Source of the DNA: Sphagnum compactum
Taxonomy: Eukaryota; Bryophyta; Sphagnopsida; Sphagnales
DNA length: 64,000 nucleotides
Reading direction: 5' to 3'
Assembly (NCBI GenBank): GCA_965153455.1
Contig: OZ234495.1
Location: forward strand, 21,448,875 to 21,512,874
Part shown: piece after piece, positions 47,985 through 57,530 of the stretch
Numbering within the stretch: position 1 is the first letter of the stretch
Layout of the letters: every line of letters starts with the position of its first letter
Notes under the pieces: model-generated
What the model saw: the letters and a program-made list of their open reading frames with translations, nothing else
Told to the model about the DNA's origin: nothing
The model's database searches: none
Made by a program: the position numbers and the translations under genes

Positions 47985-49480
47985 TGTTTTTTGGTAGATT
48001 GCTTGGTGGATTTGTAGTAATGTGAGGATTGGAACTAACACTTGCTGCACAATTTGGTCATGGATGTCTTCAGTTTTGCAAATTGGAAAATGTTGCCTTT
48101 TTTGTGTGCAACAAAGGATGCAATTTGAGTTGTTTCAAAACAATTTTCTTGTCTCAATTCCCAAACCAACTTGCATGAAGGTCATGGGAGTCAAGCACAT
48201 TCACAACCTTGCAAGTTGAAGTTTGTGGTTTTCACAAATTAAGGTCTCCTCCATTTTCCATTTGTTCACAAAATCACAAACTCAGAACTCCTACTCTTCT
48301 AACAATGCCCCAACACAAAGATCATTCTTTATTTTTCCAAAATTTCAAGGTTCCAAGTTCCAGCGGAGAAATTACATCCCTGCTTGTTGGACAGGAAAGA
48401 AATAAATCCCAACCCAATAAATGACTTGGAAACGTTGAGAAACCTACTAGGAGCACACAAACTTGTATGTGCACATTGTTGGACAATACCTCAATGCACA
48501 AAGAATAGACTAAATTCTTGAAATGATAGATATAAAAAACCTCTCAGCAAACAAATCAGCCTGGGAATCACACATGTCATCAATGAAATGGTAAATGGAG
48601 CACTGCAACAACCTAGGATGTAGGAGCAAAAAGGAAACCAAAAAAAGCTAGTACACCACAGTTGCAAAATCCATTTGCAAATTGTGAGATTACAAGTTTA
48701 TAATTCTAAGCAGTTTTTCACAGCGTGTTGATAACATAACCATCAAAAGCTGGTCATATAAAAGCTTCCAATATCACATCTATGCACAATAAGTGTGCTA
48801 AATATTCCTAGCAAAAAGTACTAGATGCAAAGACATTGAACACTTAATCTGCTGCCATGCGGTATGTTGTGCTGAAAACATCAGCCACTAACATTCTAGG
48901 ATGCTAGGACCTTGAAGAAGGTCCTAGGTTCAAACCTAGTGGTGCTTAGTTGAAACTCCTGCTGGCTCTCTGCCAATGGACTTGACTTGGGGGTGCCAAT
49001 GGCTTGTCAGGTCGGGTCTACTGTTGTGTTTCCACAAAAACCCACAGATCAGCCATTGCATCTTGTGCATCAGTTGGACGACTGGGGCAATTAACTAGAA
49101 GGAGGAGCTTCAATCACCACTTAAACTAATTGCATCTCATTGTTTGCTGGGGTTGGAACATTGGGTACTCTACTTGTTGTGGTTCCATTAGTACTTTTAG
49201 AGCTTGCAGAAGGTACTATTTCATTCATCTGGATTCGAACAGGTGGACATTCACTTGTGCCTAAAATTTCTACACTTGGATTGGCTGCCAGCACCATCCA
49301 AATGCAAGGGTTAGGTGAAATATTTTATATTTTAGCTGGTGCAGGAACTAGTTTTTGAGAGCCATTTTGATTTCAAGCCAATAACCCACTATTTCCTTAG
49401 TAGACCCATATTGCTCACCATTCTTATTTTCTGATGGTTTTGCAATGCTGTACAATCACACAGAAAAACCATTTTTGCTT
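47985..49480 (-). repeat. Gene-derived repeat, copy A (pseudogene)
   Basis: Homologous to copy B (53640-54560) and to copy C (62740 to the window end). Shared blocks include TCATGGGAGTCAA-CACATTCA, GGTCTCCTCC-TTTTCCA, AGTAC-AGATGCAAAG, GGATTGGCTGC-AGCACCATCC and TTGAGAGCCATTTTG. On the minus strand it carries the same exon as copy B (VLAANP, MNEIVPSAS, VPTPANNE), but with an in-frame stop after MQLV and further stops after VVIEAPPSS, and it is interrupted by the insertion at 48888. It is therefore a decayed copy. Confidence 0.75.
48888..49047 (+). mobile_element. 160-bp SINE-like insertion with 8-bp target duplication
   Basis: The insertion is flanked by ATCAGCCA on both sides (48880-48887 and 49048-49055). 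Copies B and C of the host repeat have one ATCAGCCA and no insert, so the empty site is directly seen. Inside, GGTTCAAACCT at 48927-48937 matches the RNA polymerase III B box of tRNA-derived SINEs. A convincing A box upstream and a poly(A) or T tail were not found. The ends do not form inverted repeats, which argues against a hAT MITE. Confidence 0.65.
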
Positions 49481-52400
49481 GTAATAAACACCTGCATGTC
49501 AAAATGCAATGTGTGCATTTCTTTGTTTACTTGAAGAAAAAAACGCAAGTGCTGCATGTTGCCAACAAAACTTGCTCTTGCTAGAGCTAATTAGTTCAAT
49601 GATAATATTGAAAGAATTGAAACACAGATAATACTGAATATTGAAACACTTTTGTGCAATGTTCTTTTTTTTCAGTTTTCTGATGTAATAATGATCTTGA
49701 AAACGTTTTGCCATTAAGTGATGACAGGTTTGTAGAAAATTGTCCAAATTGTAGAAAACTAGTGATAAACTACTCCAGAAACCCAAAAAAGCCAAAATGT
49801 TGCAAGGTTTTTTTTCCCTGAAAAGTTGGTGAATTTTTCTTAGAAAACAGGGAATTTGTGATAAAATGTACCTTTCCAATTTTGGTGGTCAAAATTTTGC
49901 CACCAAAAAAATCATCGCTTCCATGTAATAAAGTACGTTATTGCAAAATTTGAATATTTCAAATTACATTCAAACTTGTTTCAGCGGAAGGTACTTGTAG
50001 TTTTTTTCAAATTATGTGCAAAAAAATATAGTGTGAATCTTATTTTTTAAGAAAATAAATATATGTGAAATATATTTAAAATCTTCTCAATATTAATTTT
50101 TAAATATTCTATTATTTCATAACATACCAAAAATACCCTTTAATTTCATGTGTTTTATAAAATATGCCAAAATAGCTTATTTCCACTAAAGTCTATTGAG
50201 GATTGATTTCTTTTCTCACATACAACAATTGGTAAAAGTTGTAACACAATTAATTAATCTTTCTAAAGGGGTGCAAACATAGTATAAGAAGCCATTTGGA
50301 CCAAAAAGTACATTTTCATAAATTTTTGAAAGCAAAATAATTTGTAAAATATGTCTTAAATCATGCTTGCAAAATCAATCTAAAATTAAAAAAAATCTTA
50401 TGACCCATAAAATGTCAAACATTATAATGTATACAATTTTTTTCATATAATTGTCATTTTCAATTCATTTTAAGTCTTTTTAAAAATCCTTTCAGCAACA
50501 AAAAAGAAAAAAACATTAATTACATTGTATTAAAAATGTTTTTGGGTACTCCATATTCATTAGATTCATTTCAAATTTTGCCAATTGATCTTATAATACA
50601 TTAGAAATATTTGTACCAATTCATCCAAAAAGTTCAACATTAACCACTAAACACACTGGAAATTAAATAATGATTACATCCTTAAGGTGGTTTTTAGTTT
50701 GAACCCAAGGTCTTCAACCAACTCCCACATCCCCATTGGGTTTGTGTAGCTATGTAATAATAAAAGTATGAGGTCATTCTTTGATAACCTTGGAAAACTC
50801 CATAGTGCAAATATTGCTGTCAACCTTACCTTACTTCGAATGCATTTGTTTTCAAGTTGCTTTAGTTTGAACCATAAATCTGTACCTGTTGAGGAGTGGG
50901 ATCCATGGTCATTTTATCAGTGGTCTTAAGCAATGTGAAGATCACATGGTTGCACTTTAGTGTGCTTCCTTCCTATTTAGCATTCAAGGCTTCCTTTTGG
51001 AGTAATTTTTGTTAAGGGAGATCATGCATTTGAATTTAATGAAAAGTTCAACCAAGGGTTCTTGACTTAACAAAAACTCCCCCAATTGTGATTCAACTTT
51101 TAATAAAAATTTTTGGATTTATTTTCAACAAGTTATATTCAATGGAGGATCCCTTAGTTCAACTAAGATTTGGGCAAATGGTTGGACAATGTTGAGTCTT
51201 CTTTGATTTGGTAAAGAACTATTTTCCTATCTACGTTAATTGAATTGGAATAAAAGATGTAGAATTTGACTAATCTCAATAAAGATCCTAGCCCCACCAA
51301 ACTTTAAGTTGCCCCACATATAGTTAATTATTTCCCTTTTAAAAAAAGTCTTCAATTTGTAAAATTTAGATTTAAGGGGTCCAAACATGGTTGGGGTTTC
51401 AAAAAATGGTTTCATTAAAATTTAAATATTCACTATACGCCTTCAATTGGAGATTTTCTTTAGTTTATTGTAAAATTAATATTGATTAATATTTTTTCAA
51501 TGACCATTAATATTTTTTCACTCCCAATAGCTACAAATTAATATTAACAAATATTAACAAACCATTGATATTTTTTTGTTTAATATTTTTTAGAAATATT
51601 AATTTGTTTGTTCAATAAATATATATGTCATTAAGTGACACACCTTAACTTTGCCAAATGGCATAAGAGAATGAAGAACCAATTGATTCTCAATTTTGTA
51701 ATGGAATACAAACTCAAGGCGCACTCCCTAGCTCCTAAAAGAATGAAATGAGATGGGATTAAAACAAGTTCACAAATTTAAATTCAAAATGAAACTATCT
51801 TGCATAAACCAAGGAAACAACCACTTAATGCAAGTTGGAACCAAAATGGTTCATGGACAAACTACAAGGAATAAATTTTCACAAGATTCATCATGGCTTA
51901 GAGTTGAAAAAGAAGATTCATCTATCATCTTATAATATATTTTGTGATTAGTAACGAGGACTACATTTAAATGGCAAAAATTCTTAGGACATCAAAATGA
52001 AAGTTTTGAAAATTCTTGATTTTGTCAAGTTATGAATCTTGCAACTTTATAAGCTCATAATTCATGCATAAAAACTTTGATTGAACATCTTTCAAAGGAA
52101 AAAATATAATTCAAAAAAGTCATTTTCAACATCATAATTGGATTTTATTTGATCCCCTATTTCTTGTGTTTAATTGGTCAAAAATCAAATTGTCAACTTG
52201 ACTCTCAACCTTCCTTTTAATCACAACTTGACTTCAAATTTTGAAATGGAAAGTGTGAGTTCACTTTGGATATCTACGTTTCAAAGAACTTTTCAAGGAT
52301 TTAAAAATGACCCAATTTGGACCCAAGGTTTCTAATGCATTTTTTGGCAAAGATTTAAGATACTCACAATAATCCAAAGACCAATTCCAAAAGTGAGAAT

Positions 52401-53204
52401 CCATTTGAAAATCTTGAGACTCTTTATCTTTCATTCTCTCACACTTGTGAAAGTATGTTTTGAGTCCTAAAATCTTTTTTTTACCCACTACCCTTGTCAT
52501 ACCTTTATCATGTTCACAAGCCCAAATATAAGGTCAAAACTAAGCTTGATTTTTCCATAATAGTTTTCATATTTGCAACAAGGCAAATCCATGACCACAA
52601 TATAAAACAAAGAGGCAAAATATCACCATCTTCATCAACAAGAAAAATAAGATAACAACATAAACAACCACGATGTCCATCATTATGAATAATGACTTCA
52701 AATGAAAGCTTACTGAGAATTTATTGTTCAAGGTTACATCTAACCAAATATCAAAAGTTACATGCATCTCAAAATAACATCCCAAAGATAGTTGTTATCT
52801 TCACATTGGTTAAGGATGTTGACCCACAATTTTATCCCAAAATAGGTGTGATGTCTCTTTTTTGTGGGTAGATCCAATAACCTTCTGTTAACCTCTTGAC
52901 TCTTTGCCAACTATGTGATGAAAGCCATGAGTTCTTTGAGGGGATTTGGAATAACATAATTCGAGGTTTGTTAATTTTCAAAATTTCAAAATACTTGGAA
53001 GTGGAGGTTATTAAAAATAATCAAATAATTGTTCAACACTAGCCATTAACATGTATGAATGTAAATGAAGCAAATGTGGCCTATTGAATGGCCAACCAGA
53101 GCAAGCTGGTTGCCAAATCAAGTGTTCAAAAAACTAGAATTGGGTGCAGTAATTTTTTTAAATAATAGAAAATTAGTTGGGTTTTTTGATGGTCAAATTT
53201 CAGA
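49481..53204. other. A/T-rich intergenic
   Basis: No gene, RNA gene or element terminus was recognised. Open frames such as 49879-49499 and 52500-52261 (both minus) have no features of real proteins. Around 51480-51610 AATATTTTT-type words recur. Confidence 0.4.
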
Positions 53205-53360
53205 AAGAACATCGCCACATTCTATAATAAGTTCTAGTAGCTAACCAGAAGTAGATAAGAAACCTTTAAGTTCTTAACTTTCACATATTTTTGTAGCCAG
53301 ATATGGCTAAATCATCTTATGCATAGCCACTGCAGCCACATCACAAAATTGGACAAAAAG
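53205..53360 (+). repeat. Dispersed repeat, direct partner at 55140-55320
   Basis: Both contain ATATTTTTSTTGTAGCCA, the phrase TGGCTAAATC, then a CACAAAA-TTGGAC or CACAAAACTGACC ending, with CATCGCCACA-type words nearby. They are about 1.9 kb apart and flank copy B of the gene-derived repeat. Confidence 0.45.
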
Positions 53361-53639
53361 ATCACTGCTCCACACTAGAAAAATTATCTCAGTTCTTTCC
53401 ATTGCTCATACAATTCATATGTCCCCCTCGCATGTCTTCCATAAATTATCCTATATGCTTTGCCAAATATTTGCTGATCTTGTTCTCATGCATCTCCCTG
53501 GCTCTTTGCAAGAGCCTCACACCTTACGACATATTCCTTGCCAAAATTCTACTCGTTTTAGCCTACATTTTTGGGTCAAATTAGAAAGAGTCCAATTTCT
53601 CTCTAACAATTTTCTAGAGTCTACAGTTTAGAAAACAAT

Positions 53640-54560
53640 TTCAATCATTGGGCCAATCAACAATCCCACCACCAAATGAACTTTTGAACTTTGGGTGCAC
53701 CCACAAGTAAGCACTAAGTACCACACCATTGGATGCTTTAGGGTCTGTAAATCATGCATGTGCTCAATGGAGTAGTAAGGGGAGAACTGCACCAACATAT
53801 GGGGAAGTAACAAAGAGGAAACCAAAAGCCAGTCCAACAAAGGTGCAATATTCATTTCCAAATTGTGAGATACAGGCTATAACAAGCACTATTTCATAAC
53901 ATATTGGCAATAAGTAATAACCATAAAAAACTTGTCATGTTAATGCTCCACATATCACATCCAAATATGCTAAGTATTCCTATCAGAAAGTACCAGATGC
54001 AAAGGTACTGAATATGTAATCTAACATCATGCGGTAGGTTGTGGTGAAAACATCAGCCATTGCATTTTGTGCAGCTATTGCATGGCCTGACCTAAAAGGA
54101 GGAGCTTCAATTACAACCTGAACTTGCACCTCATTGTTTCCTGGAGTTGGAACAGAAGCTACCACATCTGTAGTGGTTCCATCAGTACTCCCTGAGCTGG
54201 CTGAAGGTACTACTTCATTCATTCGCACATGAACATGTGGATGTTCATCTGTGCCTGTAATTTCTCCACCTGGATTGGCTGCCAGCACCATCCGACCCAA
54301 AGGATTAAACGAAAATTTGGTATGTTAGATCACATTACATAGTGCAGGAACTAGTTTTTGAGAGTCACTTTGATTTCAAAGCAAGCACACATGAATTCCT
54401 GAGCTGATCAATATTTTCTAACCTTATTATTCTCCAAAGGCTTTATAATGGCTTACAGTCACATAGAGAAACCAAGAAATGATTGTTGGTTGCAGTAAGC
54501 ACCTACATCAAAATTCTCATGTGTGTTTCCACATAAGGGTAACAAAAGGCCCAATTGCTA
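53640..54560 (-). repeat. Gene-derived repeat, copy B (open copy)
   Basis: Shares with copies A and C the region from AATTGTGAGAT through GCTAAGTATTCCTA, AGTACCAGATGCAAAG and GGATTGGCTGCCAGC. In this copy the minus-strand exon is uninterrupted. It has neither the SINE-like insert of copy A nor the nonsense codon of copy C. It is the probable functional member. Confidence 0.75.
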
Positions 54561-56537
54561 GAATTCTCCCAACAAAACTCACATGAGCTAGTTAATTCAA
54601 GTATAATACAAAAACAACCTAAAGACTTGAAGCACTTACTTGCAGGATAATTGCAGAAGAAAGTAATGGAGATCAAAATTTTAAAATGCTTGAAATCATT
54701 AGTAGAAAAATCTCATTTTTCGACTTGTCTTAGGCGACTAAAAGTGTCTTTTGCGACTATTTTTGATTTAGTCGCAAAAGACACTTTTAGTCGCCTAAGA
54801 GAAGTCGAAAAATGAGATTTTTCTACTAGTGAATTAATTTTGATTTGGATCTAATACTAAATTGGCCATCAACTATATCACTTTGAAGTTCGACCCTTAC
54901 ATGCATATGGCGCCATACATGTCTTCAAAGTGGTCATGGGTGCATGGATCAGAGCCTATATATGTCTCCATAACTACATGTACTCAAACGTCTTGAACTT
55001 CAGCCTTGAAGTTCTGATGGTTTGGCTGTGACCAGCCTTCTTATTTTTGCTGGCTATATATAGCCAAATAGCGAAATTAAAAATCAAAAATGCTAAATTC
55101 AAGTGCCTTTTGAGGTTTTCAATAGCCAGAATTCAATGAAAATTTAAGAAAAATTTCCAGATTACTATACATGGTTCAAATAGGTAGTAAAAAATATAGA
55201 AGGATGTTCAAAAAAATTCTACTTTCATATTTTTCTTGTAGCCAAATTTGGCTAAATCTTTCTGTACACAATCGCCACATTTGGGTATACCACAAAACTG
55301 ACCAAAAAAAAGCATTGGTTGTGACTGAAGAGTTTGACATAGAGAATTGCTTGGGAAACTCCTGATGTCCATCCCCATTTACTTTGCCTAGTAAATATAG
55401 TTTATTGATAGTGAATTTCTAAAAAAAGAAACTCGGAAATGGTTTTTTCCCAGTGTAAAATGGGTTTTCCAGCAAAAATTTGCAACTTTTGCAAACGAAA
55501 AAATGTGACAAAAAACCTCTTTCCTTCTTTCCTTTCAGGGCAAGAAAAAACTTGTATACAAAGTGGGTTTGAAGCAATTGTCTGTCAAGCATCTGTCAAG
55601 GACTGTACCTGTGTTCGGTGGGATTCTTAGAATGAGGGACAGATACTCGCTGGTTATCAACCTGAGTGTTATACCCATTTACTCACCAATTCTCAAAATA
55701 TTCAAAGAATCCGTTTTGGTATATAACCATAGTTCTAAAAAATATGAAAAAGTCAAAGAACCGGCCAGAAAACTGTCAGCCCTTTCATCAAAACCACTGG
55801 TTCTAGAACGTTTTTGAAATAACCTGAACTGGCAGTTCTTTGATTCTGTTGTTTTCAAAGAACCAGAACCAATACAGTTCTTTAAAAATCGAAAGAACCA
55901 CACAACACTGGACTGTACCAAACTTTGGGGTTCCATACTGAAAATTTCACTATGGTTGAGACTTTGCCCCCAAAACTACAGCTCATTTCGTTAAAAAAAT
56001 CATTGCTCTGTATCTTGTTTCCTTCTGGGCTCTATTACTTCTAGCCTCATGTTCAATTCACCGCACTAAAACCAGCAAGAAGAGAATCTTTGTTTGATGA
56101 TTTCTGAGTTACCTTATGGAAGGGTAGAGAATTTCAATCCTTCACAATTTCTGTTGGGAGCAGCATTCTTCTTTTTCTCTGCGAATTTTTGCACTGTGGC
56201 TACAAAAGTGTGTAGATTTTTTTTGAAAATTTTGTTTTAAAGTGTAAATTAGAAAAATATTGCTAAAATTTTGGAAAAGTTCGCAAAACTCTGGAAACCA
56301 AAAAATTGAAAAAAAAAAAAAAAAAAAAAAAAAAAGCCCCTTGGAAGTGGGGAGTGTTGTCTGTTGTGCCCTGCTCCCCCAACCCCCACCTGCTGTCGAA
56401 GTTTGCCCTCTGCCATAAAGGACGTATTGCAACAGCTTGCCAGTAGCTAGAACGGAGATGGCTCCACCAGCGGCGATCAGTCCCCCGGTCCATGTGGAAA
56501 CAGTACCAGAGCTTTGTGCAGTTGATGTGCTCCCCAT
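53983..56537 (-). CDS. Putative two-exon gene, 147-aa single-pass membrane protein of unknown function
   Basis: Exon 1 56537-56390 (148 bp, phase 1, donor CAG/GTGGGG) and exon 2 54278-53983 (296 bp, acceptor GGCAG) join in frame to 148 codons; the intron is 2111 bp. Exon 1 reads MGSTSTAQSSGTVSTWTGG and LIAAGGAISVLATGKLLQY, with a hydrophobic segment at about residues 18-40. Exon 2 reads NPGGEITGTDEHPHVHV, a Ser/Thr-rich stretch, VPTPGNNEVQVQVVIEAP and a C-terminus DYIFSTFASGTF. Exon 2 is the part shared with the decayed copies A and C, and the acceptor context is kept in all three, which supports it being a real exon. I do not recognise the family. Extra exons inside the intron cannot be excluded. 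The intron contains the CACTA MITE and two dispersed repeats. Confidence 0.5.
54697..54831. mobile_element. Complete 135-bp CACTA-type foldback MITE
   Basis: The element is an almost perfect palindrome. The right end read inwards is CACTAGTAGAAAAATCTC; the left end begins CATTAGTAGAAAAATCTC with one substitution. It is flanked by the 3-bp direct repeat AAT (54694-54696 and 54832-54834), the target-site size of CACTA elements. The arms extend through TTTTCGACTT, TAGGCGACTAAAAGTG and TTTTGCGAC to a short central spacer. It lies in the predicted intron of the gene at 53983-56537. Confidence 0.9.
55140..55320 (+). repeat. Second copy of the repeat at 53205-53360
   Basis: It contains TATTTTTCTTGTAGCCA, TTTGGCTAAATC and ACACAATCGCCACA in the same order as the copy at 53205. 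Together the pair flanks copy B, suggesting an older duplication of this whole neighbourhood. Confidence 0.45.
55660..55940. repeat. Inverted partner of the AAAGAAC-rich repeat at 42250-42560
   Basis: Phrases AAAGAACCGGCCAG, AACTGGCAGTTCTTTG, TTTCAAAGAACCAGAACC and CGAAAGAACCAC correspond in reverse complement to those at 42300-42450. Divergence is considerable, and no coding capacity is seen. Confidence 0.5.
56309..56335. repeat. Poly(A) run of 27
   Basis: Uninterrupted A run on the plus strand (T run on the coding strand of the gene at 53983-56537), about 55 bp inside the predicted intron. It may be length-variable or the tail of an old retro-insertion. Confidence 0.9.
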
Positions 56538-57230
56538 CGCTCCTTTCAAAATTCAAGTTCACAGGCTGCGCAACATGACAAGCGCACCCAATTAGTTAAA
56601 TTTCTCTTGGCCTCAGCTCTCGATTCGTCTCTCTCTCTTCAATAACTGTAACCGCTTTGATCTATCCCTCACTTTGTTACGAATCACAACTCTGAAACGC
56701 AATCGATATACCAATTCACAATCGTCACATTCAAGATGCAATCAAATTTCTAGAGGAATGTTCTCAGGGGATTGTTGTTACTTCCAATGCTGTTGACATC
56801 GCACTTACAAAGGCTCTGGTCATACACTGGAGCACAGAAAGAACGACGATCTCTGGAGTTGCTGCCAGAAGCTCACGCTAAGCAAGCAAGAGGTAGGAGG
56901 AGTGGCGGCTCGAAAATGGCAAGCTCGGTGATCTGTGACAGGTTTTAAGCTTCTCAGCAAGGAGTGTGCACGGGGTGACCTTTTGCCAGGGAGTGTGTAC
57001 GGGGTGGGAAGTGTGCGCGGGGTGACCTTTTGGCAGAGAGTGACAGATGTCTGATCTGGAGAAGGACAACACCATGAGTCATACGTTGTCTACCATCCTT
57101 GCATACCACAGTTCTCATGCGGCGGCTACCGGTCCAAAGTAATACCTGGGACCATCCACAATACTAGCGGGGTATATCTGGGACCATCCACAATACTAGC
57201 GGGGGTTACGGTCGAAAGTAATATCTGCGA
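56538..57230. promoter_or_regulatory. GC-richer upstream region with two tandem-repeat blocks
   Basis: The presumed promoter and 5' UTR of the gene starting at 56537. At 56961-57038 the phrase GTGTGCACGGGGTGACC plus TTTTGCCAG occurs twice fully and once partly. At 57131-57236 ATACCTGGGACCATCC with ACAATACTAGCGGGG occurs twice, and a third, diverged unit follows (GTCGAAAGTAATATCTGCG). Their function is unknown; they may be regulatory or neutral minisatellites. Confidence 0.5.
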
Positions 57231-57530
57231 CCATTACTTTATGCCGGAAGGCTTGCGAGGATTTTGCAAAACCCTATGTTAGTTGGGCCAAAAATGCTAC
57301 ATATTGTAGCACAGGGGTGCCAGGCTGTTGGGAATAACCATTGGGAACGCAATCAACCAGAAAGGGTCCAATTAACAGAATATATCTTTTTTTTTAACAG
57401 TATGCCCCCAATGCCAATGGGGGACTGTTGGTGGGGAGGTGAATTGGGGCTACCTATAGGTCAAGAAAGGTCAAAGACATTTATTAGTCCTGCCCCCTTA
57501 ATCTTTGTGGTGTCTTTGAGTACTCCTTAC
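57231..57530. other. Intergenic, no supported gene
   Basis: The open frame 57264-57581 (+) has no recognisable features and runs into the repeat that starts at 57531. A short inverted pair GCCCCCAATGCC...CCAATGGGGGAC lies at about 57404-57425. Confidence 0.35.

Noticed and set aside
48888-49047. hAT-type MITE (because of the 8-bp target duplication)
   Set aside because: The ends CTAAC and CACAG do not form inverted repeats, and a Pol III B box is present, so SINE-like is preferred.
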